From: Desulfotomaculum copahuensis
Lineage (GTDB): Bacteria; Bacillota; Desulfotomaculia; Desulfotomaculales; Desulfovirgulaceae
Assembly (NCBI RefSeq): GCF_001655685.1
Contig: NZ_LYVF01000054.1
Coordinates: 1 to 62,727, forward strand
Direction of reading: 5' to 3'
DNA: 62,727 nt
Numbering within the stretch: position 1 is the first letter of the stretch; each line of letters starts with the position of its first letter. Shown here piece by piece: positions 8,393 through 16,998 of this stretch. The position numbers and the translations under genes are program-made. The notes under the pieces are model-generated. The model was given only the letters and a program-made list of their open reading frames with translations, had not been told where the DNA came from and made no database searches.

Positions 8393-9721
8393 TTGATTTA
8401 CCGGCGGTTGTACAGGAGCCTGGATCACACCCTTTTGCTGGCGGCGGCGGCCGTCATTGTGTTCGGCCTGATTGTCATCGGCAGCGCCAAGGTGTCTTTT
8501 TCCGACCAGTCTTTCATTCAATTGACCAGACTTGGTTTCTTCATGCGCCTGCTGCATCTGGATTACGGCTATGTGGGCCGGCAGTTTCTCTGGGTGGTGC
8601 TGGGCGTTGCCGCCATGGCCGTGACGATGTATATCCCCTATGAAGATATCTGCAAACATTCCCGGGCGTTGTATGTGCTCAACCTGATTATGCTGGCGGC
8701 GGTGCTTTTTGCGGGGCACTCGGCAATGGGCGCCCAGCGCTGGATCGGTTTCGGCCCGGTTAAGTTTCAGCCTTCGGAATTTTCCAAGCTGTTGATGATC
8801 ATCACCCTGGCTAATTTTCTGGCTCTCCGGGAGGGCCGGCTCAACCGTTTGCGGGATTTGCTCCCGGCCTTTGTTTTCGTAGGCGTGCCCATGCTGCTGG
8901 TGTTAAAACAACCGGACCTGGGTACTTCCATGGTTTTTGTGGCCATCTTGTTCGGCATGCTGTTTTTCGCCGGCGCCAGGCCGGGGTTGCTGCTGGGCCT
9001 GCTTGGAATCGGTACGGTTTTGATCATCGGGTTGTTTATGGTTCACGGCTATCTTTATAATACGGACGCAAATCTCGAAAAACAGCTTATGACCCTGGAA
9101 CAGCAAAAAAAGGCCGCCACCACGGTAGCAGCCAGGCAGCAGCTGGAAAAACAATATGATCAAACAGCCGGGCAGTACCGGGTGGCGCATCACCGGCTGG
9201 ATTTATTTTACAAGTATACTCTCAAGGAATATCAGATCAAGCGTCTGACCATTTTCCGCGATCCCCAAACCGATTTGATGGGCGACGGTTATAATATCTG
9301 GCAATCGCTGATTGCCGTCGGCTCAGGCGGCATGCTGGGCAAGGGGCTGTTGGAAGGTACCCAGAGTCACCTCACCTTCCTGCCCGAACGGCATACCGAC
9401 TTTATTTTTTCGGTGGTCGGTGAAGAATTCGGCTTCTTGGGCGCGCTGTTTCTTTTGGTTCTGTTCTTGATTATTCTTTACCGGGGGGTGCAAATTGCCG
9501 CGTCGGCCAGGGATTCCCTTGGGCTTTTGCTTGCCACCGGAATCATTTCCATGTTTGCCTTCCATGTTTTTGTCAATGTCGGAATGACCACCGGGATTAT
9601 GCCGGTGACCGGGATTCCTTTGCCCCTGTTCAGCTACGGCGGCAGCAACATGATTATGAATCTGGCCGCGTTGGGGTTGCTCATGAACGTATACATTCAC
9701 CGCAAACAAATTCTGTTTTAA
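8393..9721 (+). CDS. rodA: RodA/FtsW-type SEDS peptidoglycan polymerase
   Basis: SEDS proteins polymerise glycan strands from lipid II, usually with a partner class B PBP. The product is multi-spanning and has the family landmarks GAQRWIGFGPVKFQPSEFSK, GYNIWQSLIAVGSGG, FLPERHTDFIFSVVGEEFGF and GIPLPLFSYGGSNM. Between the helix ending in MVHGYLYN and LKEYQIKRLTIF there is a hydrophilic, coiled-coil-like insertion of about 55 residues with several Lys, Gln and Glu (ANLEKQLMTLEQQKK and onward); typical RodA is shorter here. TTG 8393 is preferred, with AAGGCGG about nine bases upstream; the frame is open to TTG 8318. It follows minE as in relatives. Confidence 0.92.
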   Translation: MIYRRLYRSLDHTLLLAAAAVIVFGLIVIGSAKVSFSDQSFIQLTRLGFFMRLLHLDYGYVGRQFLWVVLGVAAMAVTMYIPYEDICKHSRALYVLNLIMLAAVLFAGHSAMGAQRWIGFGPVKFQPSEFSKLLMIITLANFLALREGRLNRLRDLLPAFVFVGVPMLLVLKQPDLGTSMVFVAILFGMLFFAGARPGLLLGLLGIGTVLIIGLFMVHGYLYNTDANLEKQLMTLEQQKKAATTVAARQQLEKQYDQTAGQYRVAHHRLDLFYKYTLKEYQIKRLTIFRDPQTDLMGDGYNIWQSLIAVGSGGMLGKGLLEGTQSHLTFLPERHTDFIFSVVGEEFGFLGALFLLVLFLIILYRGVQIAASARDSLGLLLATGIISMFAFHVFVNVGMTTGIMPVTGIPLPLFSYGGSNMIMNLAALGLLMNVYIHRKQILF

Positions 9722-9790
9722 ACTGATGTATCCCCGGCGGAAAAATGGTGCAAAGTATTAATGTACGTAATTTGCCGGGAGGACGAAACT

Positions 9791-10477
9791 TTGACGGACA
9801 GCGGCGCAGTGCGTCAAAAGGCGCTGAAGGAAATCAACTGGTACGGTTCGGTGACGGCCGGTCTTCCGGTCACCTCCGGGCTGCAGGTATACGCCCGGGT
9901 GGAATCGCTGGCCCACCGCTTGCTTGAAAACGGTGTATTACAGGTTAACGCCGTGATTAAACTTTTTGCCGTGCCCGGCTCCGGCAAAAAAAACGGCTGT
10001 TTCGGGCAAAACGGGCAGCCGGCCGTGTGCTTTACCGGCCGGGTCGACACCTCCACTTTTATCAAGTTGCGCCCGGTGAAGGGACCGCAGGACATTCTTT
10101 CCATCCGGCACCGGATCAAGGTGGAAAAGACCACCGCCCGGCCGGGCCGGATCAGTGTGATCGGCAGTCTGAAAATAGAAGTGGAATACCTTTCACCGGT
10201 CAGTTTGAACGGCCGGGTGACGGTGTTTGCCACCGGCCAGCCGCTCAAAGACGCCGCCATCAAGGTGCTGGATATGAATGAAGAGCGCGTGTTGCATGAA
10301 ACAGCCACCGGAGCCGACGGCACCTACATTTTCGAGGGCATTGAAACCGGTACCTTTCTGGTGCATGCTGAAGCGGAAGGTTTTGAACCTCAGGAGCAAA
10401 TAGCCGTGATTATGCTTCAGGATACGGTAAATTTCGTTTTGCACCGGCGTGCGTCAGAGCAAAAGGACGCGGTCTGA
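9791..10477 (+). CDS. hypothetical protein with C-terminal carboxypeptidase-regulatory-like beta-sandwich
   Basis: A 228-residue soluble protein. The first about 140 residues are beta-rich (VYARVESLAHRLLENGVLQV, FTGRVDTSTFIKLRPVKGP, IKVEKTTARPGRISVIGSLK) and vaguely recall DUF3794/SPOCS modules of spore-coat morphogens. The last about 80 residues (LNGRVTVFATGQPLKDAAIK, then GADGTYIFEGIETGTFLVHA) resemble a carboxypeptidase-regulatory or Cna-B-like domain. TTG 9791 is chosen because GGGAGGAC at 9777-9784 is well placed. It lies between rodA and the spoIVFA-like gene, so a sporulation role is possible but not shown. The domain assignments are by eye. Confidence 0.65.
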   Translation: MTDSGAVRQKALKEINWYGSVTAGLPVTSGLQVYARVESLAHRLLENGVLQVNAVIKLFAVPGSGKKNGCFGQNGQPAVCFTGRVDTSTFIKLRPVKGPQDILSIRHRIKVEKTTARPGRISVIGSLKIEVEYLSPVSLNGRVTVFATGQPLKDAAIKVLDMNEERVLHETATGADGTYIFEGIETGTFLVHAEAEGFEPQEQIAVIMLQDTVNFVLHRRASEQKDAV

Positions 10478-10479
10478 AA

Positions 10480-10641
10480 GTGGAGTTTGATCGTCTGGCC
10501 GCAGTCTTGCGTTCCGGAACCGATCCGGCGGTTTTGCCTGCGCCTGCGGTTTCAACTTGCCGGAACCCTTGTGCCGCCGGGTGTCCGCTGCCGCGCCGGA
10601 TTATGCGTATGATTGGCGGTTGCTTTACAGACACGATTTAA
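10480..10641 (+). CDS. possible small cysteine-containing ORF
   Basis: A 53-codon frame from GTG 10480, which starts right at the stop of the preceding gene. The product has four cysteines, three of them clustered (STCRNPCAAGCPLP). The Shine-Dalgarno sequence is weak. It may not be a gene; I list it because nothing else occupies the interval before the hairpin at 10660. Confidence 0.2.
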   Translation: MEFDRLAAVLRSGTDPAVLPAPAVSTCRNPCAAGCPLPRRIMRMIGGCFTDTI

Positions 10642-10659
10642 ATGCGGTTTTCAAACAGG

Positions 10660-10685
10660 CAAGCCCCGGCCCGGCCGGGGCTTGT
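10660..10685 (+). terminator. strong GC hairpin, possible terminator
   Basis: CAAGCCCCGGC, a CCG loop and GCCGGGGCTTG form perfect 11-bp arms. There is no clean T run afterwards, so termination efficiency is uncertain. Confidence 0.45.
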
Positions 10686-10779
10686 CATATTTGTCCCCCT
10701 CAATCATATAATAACTTACCAGATGGTTGATCAGGCTGCGGGTAAGGCCGGCAGGCCGGTTTTAAAGGGGGAATGAGTG

Positions 10780-11556
10780 ATGCGCTGGGGCAGGCCGAAA
10801 AAGTATTATTCCTTTACGCCCGGCGGGGACAGGGTAAAGGAGACGGACCGGGATCCGTACGGACAGTATTCCCGCCGGCGTCAAGAGGGGGCGGGTCGTC
10901 CGGGGGGCGGGTTTATCAACCGGCTGATGGTGGCCGTATTAATACTGGCCTTGTTGCTGATTATCCGCCAGGCGCCGTTTCCGGCCGGTCAACAGGTGCG
11001 GGACAACCTGCGTTATATTTTAACCACCGAGTGGAATTTTCAGCCCGTAGTGCAAAAAGTGGTCCAATTGGGATTGCAAATGGTCAACGTGGATCACAAC
11101 TTTAACGGTGATCTCATTCCCCGCACCAGTCCGGCCATCAGCCCGTCCGCCGGGGGCGGGGAATGGCAGTTGCCGGTGTCGGGCAAGGTGGTGCGCGGAT
11201 ACGGCTGGTCGGTGGACCCCCTGGACAACCTGGAGCGTTTTCATCCCGGCATTGATATTGCCGCCCCGGCCGGGTCGCCTGTCAAGGCCGTGCGGGATGG
11301 AAAGGTGAGCAAGGAGGGGAAAGACGCCTCACTGGGCCGTTATGTGCTGCTGGATCACGGCGACGGCTATTATACATTGTATGCCGGGCTGCTGGCGGTC
11401 AAGGTGACCACCGGTCAGAAGGTGGATGCCGGGCAGGAACTGGGTACAGCCGGCGGTCCGGGGGATGTGGCCGGCGGGGGGGTGCACTTTGAGTTGCGGG
11501 AAAAGGGCCGGTTGGTGGATCCTTTGAGCAAGCTGCCCGTTCCCCGCGCACAATAG
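10780..11556 (+). CDS. spoIVFA: SpoIVFA-like membrane protein with degenerate M23 (LytM) domain
   Basis: SpoIVFA controls the SpoIVFB protease during pro-sigma-K processing at the forespore outer membrane. The product has a basic N-terminal region, one transmembrane helix (about residues 47-65), a linker and a C-terminal M23-type domain (about residues 128-250). HPGIDIAAPAG keeps two zinc ligands, but the usual HxHFE motif reads GVHFE and the usual YAHL reads YAGL, so both catalytic histidines are missing. This fits a regulator rather than a peptidase. ATG 10780 has an AAAGGGGG sequence about eight bases upstream. The spoIVFB gene follows after 11 bases. The name rests on the context plus architecture. 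Confidence 0.8.
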   Translation: MRWGRPKKYYSFTPGGDRVKETDRDPYGQYSRRRQEGAGRPGGGFINRLMVAVLILALLLIIRQAPFPAGQQVRDNLRYILTTEWNFQPVVQKVVQLGLQMVNVDHNFNGDLIPRTSPAISPSAGGGEWQLPVSGKVVRGYGWSVDPLDNLERFHPGIDIAAPAGSPVKAVRDGKVSKEGKDASLGRYVLLDHGDGYYTLYAGLLAVKVTTGQKVDAGQELGTAGGPGDVAGGGVHFELREKGRLVDPLSKLPVPRAQ

Positions 11557-11567
11557 GAGGGCGATTG

Positions 11568-12449
11568 ATGCGTGCCGGACGGGTTATGGGCGTGGATCTG
11601 TATGTGAATAACTTTTTTTTACTCTTGCTGGCTCTCTTTTTTATTGCCGGCGTACTGGGAAAAGGGTTGATTGCCTTCAGCGTGGTGCTGATCCACGAGT
11701 TTGCCCATGTGGCGGCCGCCCGCCGGCTGGGGGTGCCGGTGTCGGATGTGGAACTGCTGCCCTTTGGCGGAGTGACCCGTATGGGCGGCGACCTGGTTAT
11801 GGATCCGGTGAAAGAAGTATACGTGGCTGCCGCCGGCCCGGCCAGCAACCTGATCATGGCCGCCCTGGGAGTGGCCATGAAAAATTACGGCTTGTGGCAC
11901 AATGAACTGGGGCCGTTTTTTTTGCAATGCAATTTGTTGATTGCCGCCTTCAACCTGCTGCCGGCATTGCCCCTGGACGGGGGACGGGTCTACCGCGCCC
12001 ACCTGGCCCGGCAGTCGGGCATCCGGGAGGCTACCTGCCGGGCGGCCGGCCTGGGCCAGTGGTGGGCGGCGGCCATTGCCGTTCTTGGTGCGGCCGGGCT
12101 GGTGACGGGCTACAGCGGCCTGGACATTCTGATTACCGGGTTGTTTTTGTTTTATGCCGCCACCCGGGAGCGCAGCATGGCTCCTTACCTGTTCATGGGC
12201 CAGCTGGCGCAGAAAAAAAGTGAACTGTTCCGGGCCGGGGTGCTGCCTGCAGAAATAATGGTTTCCCTGGAAGATGTTCTTTTAAAAGAGATCATCAAGC
12301 CCTTTTTGCCCCGCAAGTTTCACCTGGTGCTGGTGTTGAACCGGCAGTGGCAGTACCGGGGGATGGTCACGGAAGCGCAGATCATCGACGGCCTGCTGGC
12401 CCACGGCCTGGACCTGCCGGTGGGCAAACTGCCGCCGGTGGCGGAGTAA
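11568..12449 (+). CDS. spoIVFB: Site-2 protease SpoIVFB (M50 family)
   Basis: SpoIVFB is an intramembrane zinc protease that activates pro-sigma-K in the mother cell. The metal site HEFAH is at about residues 43-47, and the third ligand lies in NLLPALPLDGGRV at about 127-139. Several membrane helices precede a C-terminal CBS-like segment (KFHLVLVLNRQWQYRGMVTE). AGGAGG at 11555-11560 is seven bases from ATG 11568, so this start is preferred over TTG 11565. It is adjacent to the spoIVFA-like gene, as in other spore formers, and a terminator follows. Confidence 0.93.
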   Translation: MRAGRVMGVDLYVNNFFLLLLALFFIAGVLGKGLIAFSVVLIHEFAHVAAARRLGVPVSDVELLPFGGVTRMGGDLVMDPVKEVYVAAAGPASNLIMAALGVAMKNYGLWHNELGPFFLQCNLLIAAFNLLPALPLDGGRVYRAHLARQSGIREATCRAAGLGQWWAAAIAVLGAAGLVTGYSGLDILITGLFLFYAATRERSMAPYLFMGQLAQKKSELFRAGVLPAEIMVSLEDVLLKEIIKPFLPRKFHLVLVLNRQWQYRGMVTEAQIIDGLLAHGLDLPVGKLPPVAE

Positions 12450-12465
12450 TCCGGAATATTGCATT

Positions 12466-12488
12466 GCAGCCTGAAGGCTGCTTTTTTT
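12466..12488 (+). terminator. Rho-independent terminator after spoIVFB
   Basis: GCAGCC, a TGAA loop and GGCTGC followed by seven T residues. It closes the spoIVFA-spoIVFB unit. Confidence 0.85.
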
Positions 12489-12540
12489 GTTTTTTGTCGC
12501 CGTCTTCCACGGGCGGGGCGCAGTGCTTTTTGTTTGGCGG

Positions 12541-12569
12541 TTGCAGGTTTCCATCAAACGGGGTAAAAT
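12541..12569 (+). promoter_or_regulatory. candidate sigma-A promoter of the radical SAM-RNase G operon
   Basis: TTGCAG (12541-12546) and TAAAAT (12564-12569) are separated by 17 bases. The -10 overlaps the left arm of the inverted repeat at 12562-12599. Confidence 0.5.
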
Positions 12570-12599
12570 AATATTATTTGTGAGGAGGAATATTTTACC
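12562..12599 (+). repeat. inverted repeat with a Shine-Dalgarno-like loop
   Basis: GGTAAAATA (12562-12570) and TATTTTACC (12591-12599) are perfect 9-bp arms around a 20-base loop that contains GAGGAGG. It lies between the promoter candidate and the radical SAM gene and could be an operator or an RNA hairpin. Confidence 0.5.
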
Positions 12600-12647
12600 G
12601 CCCGGAGATGGCAATAATAGTGATAGAACTGGAGGATTTTTCGCGGT

Positions 12648-14522
12648 ATGATTAATCTGGAAAAAATCCTGCCCCGGGTGCAAAAGCCGGCCCGCTACGT
12701 GGGCGGCGAGTGGAACATGGTGCGCAAGGACTGGGACAAGACGCCGGTAAAAATGGCTTTCGCCTTTCCTGATGTTTACGAGGTGGGTATGTCCCACCTG
12801 GGGCTGCAGATCCTTTACCATGTGGTGAACAGCCGTCCGGATACCCTCATGGAGCGTGCTTTCGCCCCCTGGGTGGATATGGAGGCGGAAATGCGTAAAG
12901 CCGGCCTGCCCCTGTTTACTTTGGAGTCCCGGCGTCCGGTGAAGGATTTTGATTTGATCGGCTTTACACTGCAGTATGAAATGAGTTTTTCCAATGTCCT
13001 GAACATGCTGGATCTGGCCGGCATTCCCCTGCGAGCGGCGGACCGGGGAAACGGTGGTCCCCTGATTTGTGCCGGCGGTCCCTGTGCCTTCAACCCCGAG
13101 CCGCTGGCTGATTTTATTGATTTCTTCGTGCTGGGCGAAGGCGAGGAAGTGCTCCATGACCTGCTGGATCTTTACCGGGACTGCGGCGGCCGCACCGCCG
13201 GACGGGCGGAATTCCTGCGGCGGGCGGTGCGCATCCCGGGCATTTATGTGCCGTCATTTTACCGGGTCACCTACCGGGAGGACGGGGGGATCGGTTCCAT
13301 CCACCCGCTGACGGCGGACGTGCCGGAACTGGTCACCAAACGGGTGGTACGCGGGTTTGACCGGGCGCCTTTTCCCACCCGCCCGCTGGTGCCCTCCCTG
13401 GGTGTGGTGCATGACCGGGCGATGCTGGAGGTGCAGCGCGGCTGCACCCGGGGTTGCCGCTTCTGCCAGGCCGGCGTGATTTACCGGCCGGTGCGGGAAA
13501 AAAGTCCGGCCACCCTGCGGGCACAGGCGGCGGATCTGGTGCGTCAAACCGGTTTTGACGAGATTTCCCTGGTTTCCCTGAGCACGGCGGATTATTCCCG
13601 GGTGGACGAACTGGTGCACACCCTGCTGGATCAATTTGCCGGGCTGGGAGTGAGTGTTTCACTGCCCTCATTGCGGGTGGACGCCTTTTCCGTGGCGCTG
13701 GCCCGGGAGATACAGCGGGTGCGCCGCTCCAGCCTCACTTTCGCCCCCGAAGCGGGAACACAACGCTTGCGGGACGTGATCAACAAAGGGGTAACTGAAG
13801 AAGACCTGATGGCGGCCGTGTCCACCGCTTTTGGCGCCGGCTGGCCGGCAATCAAACTGTATTTTATGATCGGCCTGCCCACGGAAACAGATGACGACCT
13901 GGCCGGTATCGCCCGCCTGGCCCGCCGGGTGCTGGCGGAGGGCCGGTGCCAAAAGGTGCCCCGGGGCCGTTTAAAGGTGACGGTGAGCGCCTCTTCCTTC
14001 GTGCCCAAGCCGCACACTGCTTTTCAGTGGGAGCCCCAGGACCGCCTGGCGGAACTGCGCGGGAAGCAGGCTTACCTGCGGGATGCGTTGAAGGAAAAAG
14101 GGCTGGTGTTTCACTGGCATGAGCCGGAAGTGAGCTTTCTTGAAGCGGCGCTCTCCCGCGGCGACCGCCGCCTGGGCATGGTACTCGAGGAAGCGCAGCG
14201 TCTGGGCTGCCGGTTTGACGGCTGGTCCGAATGTTTTAGTTTTGACCGCTGGCGGGAGGCCTTTCGTCGCACCGGCCTGGAGCCGGCCCGGTATGCCTAC
14301 CGGCGTTATAATTATGACGATATACTGCCCTGGGATCACATCGGCGCCGGCGTGAGCAAGGCCTATTTGATCAAGGAGCACCGGCGCGCCATGTCCGGGC
14401 GCCCCACGCCCGATTGCCGTGCCGGTAAATGCCCGGGTTGCGGATTGTGTCCCACGCTGGAAATCAAGCCGGAAATAGACGGGAGGGAAATAAATGCCCC
14501 GCTACCGGATCAAGTTCAGTAA
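12648..14522 (+). CDS. TIGR03960-type B12-binding/radical SAM protein
   Basis: A 624-residue protein of the radical SAM family found next to a DUF2344 partner and RNase G in many Firmicutes. An N-terminal cobalamin-binding-like region (KMAFAFPDVYEVGMSHLGLQ) precedes the radical SAM core, whose CxxxCxxC cluster motif reads RGCTRGCRFCQAG near residue 265. The C-terminal part has CRAGKCPGCGLC, a possible extra metal site. The substrate is unknown; a tRNA or ribosome modification is often assumed. Its end overlaps the next gene by 29 bases, which indicates translational coupling. GGAGG lies a little far (about 12 bases) before ATG 12648. Confidence 0.9.
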   Translation: MINLEKILPRVQKPARYVGGEWNMVRKDWDKTPVKMAFAFPDVYEVGMSHLGLQILYHVVNSRPDTLMERAFAPWVDMEAEMRKAGLPLFTLESRRPVKDFDLIGFTLQYEMSFSNVLNMLDLAGIPLRAADRGNGGPLICAGGPCAFNPEPLADFIDFFVLGEGEEVLHDLLDLYRDCGGRTAGRAEFLRRAVRIPGIYVPSFYRVTYREDGGIGSIHPLTADVPELVTKRVVRGFDRAPFPTRPLVPSLGVVHDRAMLEVQRGCTRGCRFCQAGVIYRPVREKSPATLRAQAADLVRQTGFDEISLVSLSTADYSRVDELVHTLLDQFAGLGVSVSLPSLRVDAFSVALAREIQRVRRSSLTFAPEAGTQRLRDVINKGVTEEDLMAAVSTAFGAGWPAIKLYFMIGLPTETDDDLAGIARLARRVLAEGRCQKVPRGRLKVTVSASSFVPKPHTAFQWEPQDRLAELRGKQAYLRDALKEKGLVFHWHEPEVSFLEAALSRGDRRLGMVLEEAQRLGCRFDGWSECFSFDRWREAFRRTGLEPARYAYRRYNYDDILPWDHIGAGVSKAYLIKEHRRAMSGRPTPDCRAGKCPGCGLCPTLEIKPEIDGREINAPLPDQVQ

Positions 14523-15177
14523 ACAGGGGGCGGCACGCTTCATTTCCCACCTGGACCTGGTGCGCACCTTCGAGCGGGCTATGCGCCGGGCCGGGCTGCC
14601 CCTGGTCTTTTCGCAGGGGTTCAATCCGCATCCGCGGTTCAGTTTTGCCGCCCCCCTGCCGGTGGGGGTGGCCGGGGAGCAGGAATACCTGGATCTGGAA
14701 CTGGTTGAAGCCTGGCCGGCGGATGCCGTTGCCCGCCGGTTGGCCGCCTGCCTGCCGGAAGGACTGACTGTCGCCGGCGCCTGTCCGGTGCCCGGTCATG
14801 CCCCGGCACTGATGGCCTCCGTACAGCGGGCCGATTACCGGGTGCACGTGCAGCTGAAGGAAGCATTGACGCCTGAACAACTGGATGAATGTTTGCACTG
14901 CCTTTTGTCCCTGCCGGAAGTGACCGTTATCCGGAAAACCAGGGAGGGAAAAGAAAAATTTTATGACATCCGGCCCGGGATTTTTAACTTGACCGGGCGG
15001 ATTGACGGGCCGGAAGTTTTGTTGGCAATGACATTGCAGGCCGGCAGCGGCGGCAACGTGCGCCCGGAAGAGGTGATCGCCGCGCTGGCCGGAAAATGCG
15101 GCCTGCCGGTGCTCCCCGGTGCGCTGGAGATTGTCCGCACCGGCCTTTTGCTGGCCGGTGACGAAACTATTGCGTAA
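14494..15177 (+). CDS. TIGR03936/DUF2344 radical SAM-associated protein
   Basis: A 227-residue protein of the DUF2344 family, which occurs fused to or next to TIGR03960 radical SAM proteins. Family features are the N-terminal RYRIKFSKQGAARFISHLDL, RAMRRAGLPLVFSQGFNPHP and RFSFAAPLPVGV. GGGAGGG at 14481-14487 supports ATG 14494, which lies inside the upstream gene. The function is unknown; the tight overlap suggests that the two proteins act together. Confidence 0.92.
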   Translation: MPRYRIKFSKQGAARFISHLDLVRTFERAMRRAGLPLVFSQGFNPHPRFSFAAPLPVGVAGEQEYLDLELVEAWPADAVARRLAACLPEGLTVAGACPVPGHAPALMASVQRADYRVHVQLKEALTPEQLDECLHCLLSLPEVTVIRKTREGKEKFYDIRPGIFNLTGRIDGPEVLLAMTLQAGSGGNVRPEEVIAALAGKCGLPVLPGALEIVRTGLLLAGDETIA

Positions 15178-15309
15178 TCCGGTGTCCGGCGCGGATTGAA
15201 GGCGGTTTTTGATTTTCCTGAAATTTCTCCCGGTGCCCGGAGGAATGAGTTCATTTCTTTGGTGGCCGCAGGAAAAAGTTTCACTTGTTTGGTTTGAGGG
15301 GAAGAAAAA

Positions 15310-16998
15310 ATGTTTAAAGAAATTGTCATTAATGCCGGAGATGAGGAAACCAGGGCGGCCGTACTGGAGGACCGGGTGCTGGTGGAAATGTACATTGAAC
15401 GTTCCGCCAACCAGCGGCTGGTGGGCAATATTTTCCACGGCCGGGTGGAAAATGTACTGCCCGGCATGCAGGCGGCCTTTGTGGACATCGGCCTGGAGAA
15501 AAACGCCTTTTTATATGTTGAGGACGCCCTGCCGCCCCGTTCTCCGGACAACCATCATCACGGCGGCGCTCTGGGCGGGAATATCGGCGACATTTTAAAA
15601 CGCGGCCAGGAAGTGATTGTGCAGATTGTCAAGGAGCCGATCGGGACCAAGGGCCCCCGGGTGACCACCCATATCACCCTGCCAGGGCGTTATGTGGTGC
15701 TCATGCCGACCATGGATTACATCGGCATATCGCGGCGCATCGATTCGGAAAAGGAGCGCGACCGGTTGAAGGAACTGGCCGGCCGGTTCAAACCGCACGG
15801 TATGGGCATGATTGTGCGCACTGTGGCGGAAGGGGTGGATGACGAGGAACTGCGCCAGGATATCCAGTTGCTGAGCAAGTTGTGGCGCAAAATCCTGCAG
15901 CGGGGCAGCCACGGTCCGGTACCTAACCTGATCCACCGCGACCTGGAATTGATCCAGCGCATATTGCGGGACGTGTTTACCGAAGACGTGGACCGGTTGA
16001 CGGTGGATTCCCGTTATGAATACGAAAAAATCATGGAATTGCTGGATATCACCGGTCCCCGGCTGAAGTTCAAAGTTTTTCTGGAGGAAAGGGATAACAT
16101 CTTTCAGGATTACGGTATCGAGCAGGAGCTGGAAAAGGCGCTCAAGCGCAAGGTCTGGCTGAAGTGCGGCGGCTATATGATCATCGATCAGGCCGAGGCG
16201 CTGACGGCGGTGGATGTCAATACGGGCAAGTTTGTGGGCAGCACCAACCTGGAGGACACGGTACTGCGCACCAACCTGGACGCGGCGGTGGAAATCGCCC
16301 GCCAGCTGCGCCTGCGCAATATCGGCGGCATCATTGTCGTCGACTTTATCGACATGCAGAAGGAGGAGAACCGCCGGCAGGTGCTGCACGTTTTGGAGGA
16401 GGAAATTAAAAAGGACAAGACCAAGGCCAACATTCTGGGCATCACCGGCCTCGGGCTGGTGGAGATGACCAGGAAGAAGGTGCGCCCCAGCCTGTCGGAG
16501 GTGCTGCAGCGTCCCTGCCCGTATTGCGAGGGGCGTGGCAAGGTGCTGTCCGAAGAGACGGTGGGCATCCACTTTAAAAATCACATTATCGAACTGGCCC
16601 GGCGCACCAGTGCCGACACCATCCTGGTCGAGGCCAACCCTCTGGTGGCCGCCCGTTTAATCGGCAGCGGCGGCTCCAATTTGCGTGAACTGGAGCAAAA
16701 AACGGGAAAGAATGTCTATATCCGCGGTTCCCAGGGCCAGCACATTGAATCGGTAAATGTCCGTCCGCTGCATGACAGTGAGGAAATCCGCGCCCATACC
16801 CTGCCCGTCAAACCCGGGCAGGTGCTGGAGGTCCGGGTGGAGGAGCCGCATGTCTCCAATACCAATGACGGTATCGCCCGGATTGACGGCTTCATTTTGG
16901 ACATTGAAGGGGCCGGCGCGCTGGTGGGGGAAAAGGTGCCGGTGGAAGTAAGCAAGGTTTTCCGCACCTATGCCCGGGCAAAACTGGTCAAATCGTAA
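15310..16998 (+). CDS. rng: Ribonuclease E/G family endoribonuclease
   Basis: RNase G/E cleaves single-stranded RNA in rRNA maturation and mRNA decay. The 562-residue product begins with an S1 domain (about residues 33-125, with GRVENVLPGMQAAFVDIGLE) and then the catalytic domain. The magnesium-binding aspartates lie in AVDVNTGKFVG and IVVDFIDMQ. The Zn-link CPYCEGRGKV is present at about residues 400-409. The C-terminal about 90 residues form an additional TRAM-like or beta-rich tail (VKPGQVLEVRVEEPHVSNTN). It follows the DUF2344 gene after 130 bases. Family and length are typical of Clostridia. Confidence 0.95.
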   Translation: MFKEIVINAGDEETRAAVLEDRVLVEMYIERSANQRLVGNIFHGRVENVLPGMQAAFVDIGLEKNAFLYVEDALPPRSPDNHHHGGALGGNIGDILKRGQEVIVQIVKEPIGTKGPRVTTHITLPGRYVVLMPTMDYIGISRRIDSEKERDRLKELAGRFKPHGMGMIVRTVAEGVDDEELRQDIQLLSKLWRKILQRGSHGPVPNLIHRDLELIQRILRDVFTEDVDRLTVDSRYEYEKIMELLDITGPRLKFKVFLEERDNIFQDYGIEQELEKALKRKVWLKCGGYMIIDQAEALTAVDVNTGKFVGSTNLEDTVLRTNLDAAVEIARQLRLRNIGGIIVVDFIDMQKEENRRQVLHVLEEEIKKDKTKANILGITGLGLVEMTRKKVRPSLSEVLQRPCPYCEGRGKVLSEETVGIHFKNHIIELARRTSADTILVEANPLVAARLIGSGGSNLRELEQKTGKNVYIRGSQGQHIESVNVRPLHDSEEIRAHTLPVKPGQVLEVRVEEPHVSNTNDGIARIDGFILDIEGAGALVGEKVPVEVSKVFRTYARAKLVKS

